A stretch of 64,000 bases of DNA from Bacteroidales bacterium (GTDB lineage: Bacteria > Bacteroidota > Bacteroidia > Bacteroidales > UBA932). This document shows positions 35,055 to 42,227 of the stretch, in pieces. The stretch lies in the NCBI GenBank assembly GCA_017480345.1, contig JAFVAU010000019.1:1-64000 (forward strand), written 5' to 3'. Both the position numbers and the translations under genes were made by a program. The notes beneath the pieces are model-generated. The model did not search any database, was not told the DNA's origin, and worked only from the letters and a program-made list of their open reading frames with translations. Numbering within the stretch: position 1 is the stretch's first letter; every line of letters starts with the position of its first letter.

Positions 35055-36407
35055 ATGTCTTTCTATTCCTTCTTCCGCATCAGCAAGCCCCGGGAGACGC
35101 CTGTTCCCGCCGGGGAGGTGGAGGCTACGTACAGGCGCCTTCGGGAGCGCACCTTCTGGGGCGTCACCCTGGCCTATACCCTCTACTACGTCTGCCGCGG
35201 AACGCTGGGCGTGGTAAAGCAGCCGCTCATTGACGGCGGGGTGCTCACGGCCGGGCAGCTGGGCCTTATCAGTTCGGCCTTTTACTTTGTGTATGCGGTG
35301 GGGAAGTTCTCCAACGGCTTCATTGCGGACTATTGCAATATCCGCCGATTCATGGCGGTGGGGATTGGGGTATCGGCCCTTATTAACCTGATTCTGGGTT
35401 GGATGGGGCTCCTGACAACGCCGCTGGGGATGGGTTCCATGCTCATTTTTGTCACCTTCCTGATTCTTTGGGGCATCAATGGCTGGGTGCAGTCCATGGG
35501 CTCGCCGCCCGGCACCATCAGCCTTTCCCGCTGGTTCCCGCTGGCCATCCGTGGTACCCGTTACAGCATTTTCAGCTCCACCCCGCAGCTGGGCAAGTCC
35601 GTTTCCATGGTGATGACGGGCTTCATCGTGGCGGCGGCCGGCTGGCAGTGGGGTTTTCTGGCGGCGGCGCTGTGCGGGGTTATCGGCCTGGTGATATCGC
35701 TCGTTTTCATTTCTGATACGCCTGAGAGCGAGGGCCTTCCTTCCGTGCAGGAGCTTTCCGGTGAGCCGGTGAAGGAGCTGGACAAGAAGCCCACGAAGGA
35801 ACTCCAGAAATGGGTTTTCAAGCATCCGGGCATTTGGGTCATTGCCGTTTCCACGGCCTTCCTCTATGTGACGCAGCATGCCGTGAGCGACTGGGGCGTC
35901 CTGTTCCTGCAGAAGCAGAAGGCTTTTTCCCTGAAGGAGGCGGCCCAGGTGATAGGCTATGCGGAGGCGTTCGGCATTACCGGCAATTTGCTGGCCGGCT
36001 GGCTTTCGGACCGCCTGTTCCGAGGCAACCGGGCCCGTCCGGTGGTGCTGGCCGGTATCCTGGCGGTGGCTTCGCTCTTCGGCTTCCTTTTCATGGAAGG
36101 CGGTTTTGTCGTGAACATGCTGCTGGTGGCTCTCTTCAGTTTTTCCTTCAGCATCGTGTTCTGCATTGTGGCCGGCCTCATGGCCCTGGACTTCGTGCCC
36201 CGCAAGGCTACGGGCGCGGCCCTGGGCATTGTGGGCATCTCCAGTTACGCCGCCGCCGGTTTGCAGAGCGTGGCCAGCGGCTATCTCATCCAGGGCTTCA
36301 CCGCCGGAGACAGCTACAATTTCCTGCCGGTCTCCATCTTCTGGATTGTGGCCTGCCTGCTGGCCTTCACCCTTCCGGTGGTGGGCTGGAAATACCTTCG
36401 CCGCTAA
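35055..36407 (+). CDS. MFS transporter, organophosphate:phosphate antiporter type
   Basis: 450 residues with 12 predicted membrane helices. TLYYVCRGTLGVVKQPLI, GKFSNGFIADYCNIRRFM (the loop 2-3 signature region) and WGINGWVQSMGSPPGTISLSRWF are typical of the GlpT/UhpT/UhpC family, which exchange sugar phosphates or glycerol 3-phosphate for phosphate. The co-transcribed HAD phosphatase fits handling of a phosphorylated substrate. The exact substrate is unknown. Confidence 0.88.
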   Translation: MSFYSFFRISKPRETPVPAGEVEATYRRLRERTFWGVTLAYTLYYVCRGTLGVVKQPLIDGGVLTAGQLGLISSAFYFVYAVGKFSNGFIADYCNIRRFMAVGIGVSALINLILGWMGLLTTPLGMGSMLIFVTFLILWGINGWVQSMGSPPGTISLSRWFPLAIRGTRYSIFSSTPQLGKSVSMVMTGFIVAAAGWQWGFLAAALCGVIGLVISLVFISDTPESEGLPSVQELSGEPVKELDKKPTKELQKWVFKHPGIWVIAVSTAFLYVTQHAVSDWGVLFLQKQKAFSLKEAAQVIGYAEAFGITGNLLAGWLSDRLFRGNRARPVVLAGILAVASLFGFLFMEGGFVVNMLLVALFSFSFSIVFCIVAGLMALDFVPRKATGAALGIVGISSYAAAGLQSVASGYLIQGFTAGDSYNFLPVSIFWIVACLLAFTLPVVGWKYLRR

Positions 36408-36412
36408 AATTT

Positions 36413-36521
36413 GGTGACAGCTAACGCGCTGATTCTCATAGACTTGTAATACATTTCTCGTTCGATTTTTGAACGAGAAATGTGTAGTAACTCGCTGTGG
36501 GACAATCACTTAGTTGTCACC
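36413..36521 (-). repeat. 109-bp MITE-like repeat, copy 2 (inverted)
   Basis: Same length and architecture as 140-248, in the opposite orientation, with the TTTCTCGTTC / GAACGAGAAA hairpin conserved. It lies between two convergent genes. Its outer end supplies the last codons of the MATE gene (VTTK and stop at 36506-36519), so insertion reshaped that gene's C-terminus. Confidence 0.8.
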
Positions 36522-37849
36522 GAAAAATGGGGCAGCAGGACGGCGGGGCGGTAACGGAGCGTCAGATAGAGCGCCCGGACGGCCAGGTGCGTGAAGTAGG
36601 CGCCCATGAGCAGGTGGATGGCCCGCGAAGGGGTGGAATCGGCCCCCAGCGCCAGGCCTATGAACCAGACCGCGAAGAAGCCTACGGCGCAAAGGAGGGT
36701 GCTGTTGCGAAGGTCTTTGGAGGCGGTGGCGCCGATGAAGATGCCGTCCCACAGGAAGGCCGGGCAGCCGATAAGCGGCATCAACAGCAGCCAGGGGATG
36801 AATTGCCGGCCTGCTTCCACCACTTCCGGGGCCGATGTCATGAGCCTCAGGAGCGGCGTGCCGCCCAGGCCGTACAGCAGCATGAAAGCGCCCGCCATGG
36901 CCCAGCTCCAGGCGAAGGTCTGGCGCACGGTGCTCTCCACGCCTTCGAGGGAGCCTTCGCCGATGAATCGGCCCGTGAGGGCTTCTCCGGCAAAGGCGAA
37001 GCCGTCCGTGAAGTAGCTGAAGAACATGAGGAACTTCATGAGGATGGCGCTCACCGCCAGCATAAGGTCTCCGTACCGGGCCGACAGAACCGTAAAGCCA
37101 ATATAAACCGCAATCATGCCCACGCTGCGGAGGAAGAGGTCCCGGTTGAGGCTGAAGAAAGCGTGGTGCGGAAGTTCTTGACTTTGAGCCGATTGCACAT
37201 TCCACGCGTAGCGGCGGCGGGCGGCGGCGAGGCAGTAGGCAAAGCCGCTCCACTGGGCAATCACGGTGCCCACGGCCACGCCGCTGAAGCCCATGGCGGG
37301 CAGGCCGGCCCAGCCGAAGGCCAGGGCGGCGGAGAGCAGCATGTTGAGGCCGTTCACCAGGAGATCGGCCACCATGGGGCGGACGCTGTCCTGCAGGCCG
37401 ATGAACCAGCCCTTGAAGGCAAAGAGAGACAGGGTGGCGGGTGCCGCCCAGATGCGGATGTAGAAGTAGCGGGTGGCCAGTTCCCGCACCTGCGGGCTGC
37501 ACCGGACAACCAGGAAGGCCAGCCGGACCACCACCCATTGTAGGGCGATGAGGGCCAGGCCGCTCAGAAGGGCTATCCGCAGCGCCCGCCCCAGGATGCG
37601 ATCGGCCGGCCGGCCACTCCCGTAGGCCTGGGCGGTGAGACCTCCCGTTCCGGCCCTCAGGAAGGCGAAGTTCCAGTACAGCAGGTCAAAGAGCATGGTG
37701 CCGATGGAAATGCCCCCGATGAGGCTGGCCGATGCCTCCGCCGACAGGTGCCCCGCCACGGCCATGTCCACCATGCCCACCAGTGGCACGGTGATGCCCG
37801 CCAGGATGCTGGGTACCGCCAATCGTAATATATCTCGATTTAAATTCAT
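36506..37849 (-). CDS. MATE family efflux transporter (DinF-like)
   Basis: 447 residues with 12 membrane helices in two homologous halves. ILRLAVPSILAGITVPLVGMVDMAVAGHL is the typical N-terminal MATE helix, with GTGGLTAQAYGSG after it and the second half DGFAFAGEALTGRFIGEG. Members export cationic drugs or metabolites using Na+ or H+. The final residues (SVTTK) are encoded within the 109-bp repeat. It lies downstream of rsgA on the same strand, separated by the 59-bp repeat. Confidence 0.9.
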   Translation of the reverse strand: MNLNRDILRLAVPSILAGITVPLVGMVDMAVAGHLSAEASASLIGGISIGTMLFDLLYWNFAFLRAGTGGLTAQAYGSGRPADRILGRALRIALLSGLALIALQWVVVRLAFLVVRCSPQVRELATRYFYIRIWAAPATLSLFAFKGWFIGLQDSVRPMVADLLVNGLNMLLSAALAFGWAGLPAMGFSGVAVGTVIAQWSGFAYCLAAARRRYAWNVQSAQSQELPHHAFFSLNRDLFLRSVGMIAVYIGFTVLSARYGDLMLAVSAILMKFLMFFSYFTDGFAFAGEALTGRFIGEGSLEGVESTVRQTFAWSWAMAGAFMLLYGLGGTPLLRLMTSAPEVVEAGRQFIPWLLLMPLIGCPAFLWDGIFIGATASKDLRNSTLLCAVGFFAVWFIGLALGADSTPSRAIHLLMGAYFTHLAVRALYLTLRYRPAVLLPHFSVTTK

Positions 37850-37906
37850 GACACTGGAGCGAAGCGACTCAGGGGGTCTGGGGGATTAGTCCCCCAGTTG
37901 TGAAAC
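37848..37906 (+). repeat. 60-bp-class intergenic repeat, copy B
   Basis: It contains CAGGGGGTCTGGGGGATTAG then TCCCCCAG, ends GTGAAAC and matches 14518-14577. It lies between rsgA and the MATE gene and touches the MATE start codon. Confidence 0.75.
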
Positions 37907-37920
37907 ATAGGATAAGAAGT

Positions 37921-38850
37921 TCATCTGAACTTCTTATCCTCTTCCAGCATGCCCAGGTAGGAGTTGTAGCGCTCCGGGGAGATGAGTCCCCCGTCCACGG
38001 CGGCCTTTACCGCGCAGCCGGGCTCATGGGTATGCGTGCAGGGCGTGAAGCGGCAGCCCTCGGCCGCCCGGAGCATCTCCGGGAAGTAGCGGGCAATCTC
38101 CTCCTTTTCCACATCCACCAGGCCGAAGCCCCGGATGCCGGGGGAGTCGATGACATAACCTCCGGAGGCCAGGGGATACATCTCGTACAGGGAGGTGGTA
38201 TGCTTGCCCTGCAGATGGGCCGCCGAAATGGCCCCTATCTTGGGATCCAGCGAAGGGTCCAGCGCTTTGATGAGGGACGATTTCCCCACGCCCGACTCTC
38301 CGGAAAAGAGGTTCACGCGGCCCCGGCAGGCTTCCCGGATATCGGCAATCCCTTCTCCGCTCACCACGGAAGTCTCCATCACCGGATACCCGGCGCCCTC
38401 GTAGATGGAACGGAAATGCGCGAGCCCCTCCGGGTCCAGTTCCCGGTACATGTCTACCTTGGACAGGACGATGGTGGCCGGGATTCCGTAAAGCTCGCAG
38501 GTGACCAGAATGCGGTCCAGGAAGGGAAGTTTCACTTCCGGGAAGTACAGGGAAACCACAATCCAGGCACGGTCCACGTTGGCGGCGATGATGTGCGCCT
38601 GCCGCGACAGGTTGGTGGAGCGCCGGATCACATAGTTGCGCCGGGGGAGAATCTCCGTGATGACGGCGTTCCCCTCCGCGTCCCGCTCGTAGTTCACATG
38701 GTCTCCCACCGCAATGGGATTGGTGATTTCACTGGCCTTGAGGCGGATTTTTCCGCGCAGCACGGCCTCAAACACCTTCCATTCCGGCAGTTCCGACAGC
38801 AAATAATGGCTGCCTGCATTCTTGACGACGGTGGCTGTTCCACTTTTCAT
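37921..38850 (-). CDS. rsgA: Ribosome small-subunit biogenesis GTPase RsgA
   Basis: 309 residues. An N-terminal OB-fold (about 1-75) is followed by a circularly permuted GTPase with order G4-G1-G3: LSKVDM (G4-like), GESGVGKSSLIKAL (P-loop), DSPGIRGFGL (G3). The C-terminal zinc knuckle is CRFTPCTHTHEPGC. It checks 30S maturation. It has an excellent promoter of its own. Confidence 0.96.
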   Translation of the reverse strand: MKSGTATVVKNAGSHYLLSELPEWKVFEAVLRGKIRLKASEITNPIAVGDHVNYERDAEGNAVITEILPRRNYVIRRSTNLSRQAHIIAANVDRAWIVVSLYFPEVKLPFLDRILVTCELYGIPATIVLSKVDMYRELDPEGLAHFRSIYEGAGYPVMETSVVSGEGIADIREACRGRVNLFSGESGVGKSSLIKALDPSLDPKIGAISAAHLQGKHTTSLYEMYPLASGGYVIDSPGIRGFGLVDVEKEEIARYFPEMLRAAEGCRFTPCTHTHEPGCAVKAAVDGGLISPERYNSYLGMLEEDKKFR

Positions 38851-38872
38851 GATTCCCTTACTGCATTCTCCA

Positions 38873-38904
38873 CAAAGTTAAGGCAACTTCACAAACTTTG
38901 CAAA
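38873..38904 (-). promoter_or_regulatory. rsgA promoter
   Basis: On the minus strand TTTG (38904-38901), a 20-nt spacer and TAACTTTG (38880-38873), 22 bp before the rsgA ATG. Confidence 0.8.
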
Positions 38905-38981
38905 CGACACTTTGTAAAAACCGAGGGGATAGAGGGAGTGCGCCTTACGGCGAGAGCCTGGGCTCAACTACTATTGGTAGC

Positions 38982-39116
38982 CTAATACCTCCGGTAGTGG
39001 CTTCGAACTCTTTCAACCTTGCCTTTCCGGATGCGTTTGTACGCCCGTACTTTGACAAGTTTCTCAACAACCACTCTAATGGTGATTTGAGCAAGTTTTG
39101 GTCTGTGTGTTCTCAT
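38982..39116 (-). CDS. Small very basic protein of unknown function
   Basis: 44 residues from ATG 39116 (MRTHRPKLAQ) with 13 Arg/Lys and the ending KVERVRSHYRRY. Short basic ORFs with a similar RxHYRRY-like end are, from memory, frequent in Bacteroidetes accessory regions. No function is known to me. It lies in the 459-bp gap between rsgA and the recombinase, which otherwise holds only the rsgA promoter and a terminator hairpin. It may be spurious. Confidence 0.4.
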   Translation of the reverse strand: MRTHRPKLAQITIRVVVEKLVKVRAYKRIRKGKVERVRSHYRRY

Positions 39117-39194
39117 TTGCGTTAAGTAATTGGATAAGTGTAGAACAACGAGCCTCCTTGATTCAGTACCTCCCCTCGGTAAATGAGAAAAAGA

Positions 39195-39228
39195 AAACAG
39201 GCATTCATTTAGGCTTGAATGCCTGTTT
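39195..39228. terminator. Bidirectional hairpin before the recombinase
   Basis: AAACAGGCATTC pairs with GAATGCCTGTTT over a 10-nt loop. A and T tracts lie on both sides, so it could terminate in either direction. Confidence 0.6.
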
Positions 39229-39309
39229 ATACAAGAGAACTTATCCAAAAGTTCTTAACGCTGCTGCAAAGATACGCAAAGATTTGAAACTTGCAAAAAA
39301 GTTTACGCA

Positions 39310-40290
39310 ATGAGAACAGACAAACGGATGCTGGGTGCTTTTGTGCACGCGCAATCAGAGAAAATGTACCAAGAGAGCCGATACGCAACGGCCCGACACT
39401 ATGAACAGGCGGCAGCCAGGCTGCTGGAATATTTGGGAGCCCAGGACGTGCCTCTACAAAGACTGAACGCCGCCACTGTGGAAGGGTTCAACGCCCACCT
39501 GCGGGCCAAGGGGCTCCGGCCCAACACGCTTTCTTTCTACAACCGGAATCTCTGTGCGCTGCTGAACCGGGCCAAACCGGGCTGGGGGACTGCACTGTTC
39601 AAGACCGTATTCACGGGGAACGACCGCACGCTCAAGCGCGCCGTCCCGGTGGGGACCGTACGTGCGCTTAAAACAAAGACCCAGCTAAAAGCCGGGATAC
39701 AGTTGGCAAAGGACCTGTTCCTCTTTAGCCTGTACGCCTGCGGCATCTCGTTCGTGGACCTGGTGTACCTGAAGCCGGAAAACGTGCAAGACAGCCACTT
39801 GGTGTACACGCGCCGGAAGACCGGCCGGCAAATCCTGGTGAAGTTGACGCCTGCCATGCAGGAAATCTTGGCCCGATACGCCCCACAAAGCCGCGGTTAC
39901 CTGTTCCCGTTCTTGGACGACCACCTTTCCCCGGTGCAGAATTATGGCCGATACTGCTCCGCCCTCACGCTGTACAACCGCCGCCTGAAGGAGTTGGGTC
40001 TGTCTCTGACTTCTTATGTGGCACGACACACCTGGGCCAGCGTGGCTTATCGGGAGGTGGGGAGTCCGGTACCTGTAATCAGTGCCGCCCTGGGGCACAG
40101 TTCCGAGCGCACCACGCGCATTTATTTAGCCGGACTGGACCACCGGAAGGTGGAGGCGTTGCAGGAGAACGTTCAGAAAATTCTGGCCGAAAAGCCCGAA
40201 AAGAAAAAAAGTTTGCCTCTTGGTAAGAGGCAAACTCCGAGCGGCAAAGGTAATTATAATCAAGGAAATAAGCAACCCCTTTTGGAATAA
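39310..40290 (+). CDS. Tyrosine recombinase (Bacteroidetes invertase type)
   Basis: 326 residues. N-terminal SAM-like DNA-binding domain (about 20-115: ATARHYEQAAARLLEYLG, NTLSFYNRNLCALLNRA) and a catalytic domain (about 125-300). Visible are the lysine-bearing KTGRQILVKL hairpin, SYVARHTWASVAY (Arg II), LGHSSERTTRIYL with the histidine and the nucleophile tyrosine. The usual Arg I position is not an R (YACGISFVDL), as in several Bacteroidetes recombinases. Its 3' end contains one inverted repeat and its stop lies inside the adjacent invertible segment, so it is the obvious candidate to flip that segment. Confidence 0.9.
   Translation: MRTDKRMLGAFVHAQSEKMYQESRYATARHYEQAAARLLEYLGAQDVPLQRLNAATVEGFNAHLRAKGLRPNTLSFYNRNLCALLNRAKPGWGTALFKTVFTGNDRTLKRAVPVGTVRALKTKTQLKAGIQLAKDLFLFSLYACGISFVDLVYLKPENVQDSHLVYTRRKTGRQILVKLTPAMQEILARYAPQSRGYLFPFLDDHLSPVQNYGRYCSALTLYNRRLKELGLSLTSYVARHTWASVAYREVGSPVPVISAALGHSSERTTRIYLAGLDHRKVEALQENVQKILAEKPEKKKSLPLGKRQTPSGKGNYNQGNKQPLLE
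40211..40235 (+). repeat. Inverted repeat IR-L of the switch
   Basis: GTTTGCCTCTT-GGT-AAGAGGCAAAC, an 11-bp palindrome with a 3-nt asymmetric centre. It lies within the last codons of the recombinase (encodes SLPLGKRQT). Confidence 0.82.
40245..40275 (-). promoter_or_regulatory. Promoter inside the invertible segment (OFF orientation)
   Basis: On the minus strand TTG (40275-40273), exactly 20 nt, then TACCTTTG (40252-40245). It fires leftward, antisense into the recombinase 3' end. After inversion it would read through IR-R toward the genes at 40431 and 40582. Confidence 0.82.
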
Positions 40291-40366
40291 AATTTCGGCT
40301 TGTTTTTACCCCCCCCTAAACAAAAATTTTTCGCAAAACCCTAAGAATCAGGTTCATGCGAGGCTT

Positions 40367-40393
40367 GGTTTGTCTCTTACCAAGAGACGGACC
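40367..40393 (-). repeat. Inverted repeat IR-R of the switch
   Basis: GGTTTGTCTCTT-ACC-AAGAGACGGACC, inverted relative to IR-L, 38 bp before the small ORF. Confidence 0.82.
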
Positions 40394-40430
40394 GCGTTGG
40401 TAGCAAGTTAAACCATGAAACAAAACAAGC

Positions 40431-40565
40431 ATGAACCAAAAAGAAATGTATGCAGCACCGGCCACAGAGGTGCTGGAGATGCACTTGGAGGGCGTAATCG
40501 CCGCCTCCGGTGTGGACAGTAGCCGTTCCGGCTACGGCGATGCCAATGATGAAAATTGGTATTAA
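40431..40565 (+). CDS. Small ORF leading the switched operon
   Basis: 44 residues (MNQKEMYAAPATEVLEMHLE, then GVIAASGVDSSRSGYGDAND and a short tail). It is the first ORF downstream of IR-R, 16 bp before the lipoprotein gene. Short ORFs with a similar TEVLEM..EGVIAASG pattern precede surface-protein genes in other Bacteroidales, from memory. It has no signal peptide; a leader peptide or small regulatory protein is conceivable. Not in databases I can check. Confidence 0.5.
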   Translation: MNQKEMYAAPATEVLEMHLEGVIAASGVDSSRSGYGDANDENWY

Positions 40566-40581
40566 GAAGGAGGACAAAGCA

Positions 40582-42072
40582 ATGAGAAAAGAACTGATTA
40601 TGTCGGTCGCACTGCTGGGCGCAGTTGCCGCCACCCTTTCCTGCCAGAAGGCGCAGGATGTCACTCCCAAGACCTACAGCCTGAGCATTGAAGCCACCAA
40701 GGGAGCAAATGACGATGCCGTGAAGGCCCTTGCGTTGAGCGGCTCAACCCTGAACGCCACCTGGGCCACTACTGAGAATGTGTATGTGAAGAAGGGCGAT
40801 ACCTGGGCCACCGGTTCCCTTCATCCGCAGACTGCTGCCGCCACGGCTACCCTGAAAGGTACGCTCTCCGATGTCACCTTTGCTGCTGAGGACAATATCA
40901 CCCTCCAGTTCCCCAAGAGCGGGGAGATCACCTACAGCGGCCAGGTAGGTACCCTGGAGAACATTGCCGCCAACTTTGACTGGGCCACGGCTTCTGCCAC
41001 TGTTACAAGTGTGGATGAGGGCAAGATTACTGTTGACGGTGATGTCGCTTTCCAGAACCAGCAGGCCATTGTGAAGTTCACGCTGAAGAATGGCGATGCC
41101 GCTTTATCCGCAACCAAACTGGTAGTGAAGGTAGAAAGCACGGAGTACGAAGTGAATCCGGCCGCTGCCACCAGCGAAATCTTTGTGGCACTTCCGGGCT
41201 TCAGCAGCCAGGCCATTTCCCTCACGGCCACGGGCAGTGACAGCAAGACCTATATCTATTCCAAGAGTGATGTCACCTTTACCAATGGCAAGTATTACAC
41301 CCGCACGGTGAAAATGGTTGATGCCAACACCCTGTTCACTGTGGCTGAAGGAAAGAAGGTGAAATTCTCCAAGGGTAACCTTCAGGCTACTACCACTGAC
41401 AATGGTTCAACTTGGTCTTGGGGCTTTGCTGCCAACCAGTGGGATTACATTGGCAATGCCGCTGTCAACACCAGCATTAATGGCAACGGAACCGTATCCG
41501 TCAATGGTACTGTTGACCTCTTTTGCTGGAGCACATCTGCTACCACCCTGGGTATCAACAACTCTACTTCAGATATTTACACTGGTGATTTCGCGGACTG
41601 GGGGAGCAATACTAAGGTTCAGGCTGGTATCGGTACCGGCTGGCGCACGCTGACCTCAACAGAGTGGACATACCTTTTGAATGGGCGTACCAGCGTGACT
41701 ACCCGTTATTGCAAGGCCACAGTGAATAGCAAGGCCGGTATGGTTGTTTTCCCGGATGTCTACACACATCCGACAGGAGTGACTGCCATTGCCAGTGCCA
41801 ATACAGCAAACGCGGCGTATACTACGAACAGCTGGAGTGGTGAAAACTGGACCAAGATGGAGGAGGCAGGTGCTATTTTCCTGCCTGCGGCAGGTTCCCG
41901 CAGTGGCACGTCGGTCTACCATGTGGGCTCCTACGGCAGCTACTGGTCAAGTACGCCTAATGGTGCCAATTTCGCCTACTTCCTGTTCTTCTACAGCAGT
42001 AATGTGCATCCCGCCAACAACATCAGTCGGTGCCGCGGGTACTCCGTCCGGCTCGTCCAGGATCAACAATAG
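40582..42072 (+). CDS. Fimbrillin-like lipoprotein with variable lectin-like C-terminus
   Basis: 496 residues from ATG 40582. Lipobox in LGAVAATLSCQK. The first ~270 residues resemble fimbrillin/Mfa-like beta-sandwich proteins (TLNATWATTENVYVKK, then AFQNQQAIVKFTL). Residues about 275-496 resemble the Fibrobacter-paralog/C-type-lectin-like fold: FTVAEGKKVKFSKGNLQ, WRTLTSTEWTYLLNGR, IFLPAAGSRSGTSVYHVGSYGSYWSSTPNG, ending RGYSVRLVQDQQ. The last ~40 codons show a pattern seen in diversity-generating retroelement targets. It is expected to be expressed only when the upstream promoter is inverted. The start excludes an upstream ATG that overlaps the small ORF. Confidence 0.83.
   Translation: MRKELIMSVALLGAVAATLSCQKAQDVTPKTYSLSIEATKGANDDAVKALALSGSTLNATWATTENVYVKKGDTWATGSLHPQTAAATATLKGTLSDVTFAAEDNITLQFPKSGEITYSGQVGTLENIAANFDWATASATVTSVDEGKITVDGDVAFQNQQAIVKFTLKNGDAALSATKLVVKVESTEYEVNPAAATSEIFVALPGFSSQAISLTATGSDSKTYIYSKSDVTFTNGKYYTRTVKMVDANTLFTVAEGKKVKFSKGNLQATTTDNGSTWSWGFAANQWDYIGNAAVNTSINGNGTVSVNGTVDLFCWSTSATTLGINNSTSDIYTGDFADWGSNTKVQAGIGTGWRTLTSTEWTYLLNGRTSVTTRYCKATVNSKAGMVVFPDVYTHPTGVTAIASANTANAAYTTNSWSGENWTKMEEAGAIFLPAAGSRSGTSVYHVGSYGSYWSSTPNGANFAYFLFFYSSNVHPANNISRCRGYSVRLVQDQQ
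41914..42060 (+). other. Candidate hypervariable region (possible DGR target)
   Basis: Codons in GANFAYFLFFYSSNVHPANN then ISRCRGYSVRLV are mostly NNC or NNT where related proteins usually carry AAC (Asn) or TAC (Tyr): TTC, TTC, TTC, TAC, AGC, CAT, ATC, AGT, TGC, CGC. The stretch ends in a GC-rich invariant block encoding SVRLV. No reverse transcriptase or template repeat is in this window. Confidence 0.5.
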
Positions 42073-42100
42073 TCGCGTGTAAACGCGTTGGGGTTTGGGT

Positions 42101-42141
42101 GCCCCGTCAGCCGCTCTGCGGCAAACGGGGCATCCCTTTTT
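42101..42141 (+). terminator. Terminator of the switched operon
   Basis: GCCCCGT...GCCG / CGGC...ACGGGGC hairpin (42101-42131) followed by ATCCCTTTTT. Confidence 0.82.
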
Positions 42142-42143
42142 AA

Positions 42144-42170
42144 ACGGCGCGCCCGGCGCGCCGTGAATTT
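42144..42170 (+). terminator. Second, perfectly palindromic terminator-like hairpin
   Basis: ACGGCGCGCC-C-GGCGCGCCGT, a 10-bp perfect stem with a 1-nt centre, then GAATTTTTT. It backs up the preceding terminator or blocks the convergent ATPase transcript. Confidence 0.65.
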
Positions 42171-42227
42171 TTTCGGCGCAAATTATGCCTGCATATCAGC
42201 GCATTCTCAATTGCGGCAACTTCACAA

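Larger units (their letters stand above)
40211..40393. other. Invertible promoter segment bounded by inverted repeats
   Basis: IR-L 40211-40235 and IR-R 40367-40393 share TCTTGGTAAGA in opposite orientation (21 of 25 positions match overall). Each is itself nearly palindromic around an asymmetric GGT/ACC centre. The ~130 bp between them contains one strong promoter, now pointing left. The layout matches phase-variable promoters of Bacteroidales controlled by a neighbouring tyrosine recombinase. Confidence 0.8.

Noticed and set aside
36497..37543. A 348-codon plus-strand open frame opposite the MATE gene
   Set aside because: No membrane or domain signature; the minus-strand MATE protein explains the region.
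38940..39010. Possible tRNA gene in the gap before the recombinase
   Set aside because: A GGTTCGAA-like string (GGCTTCGAACTC) is present but no acceptor or anticodon stems can be formed around it.
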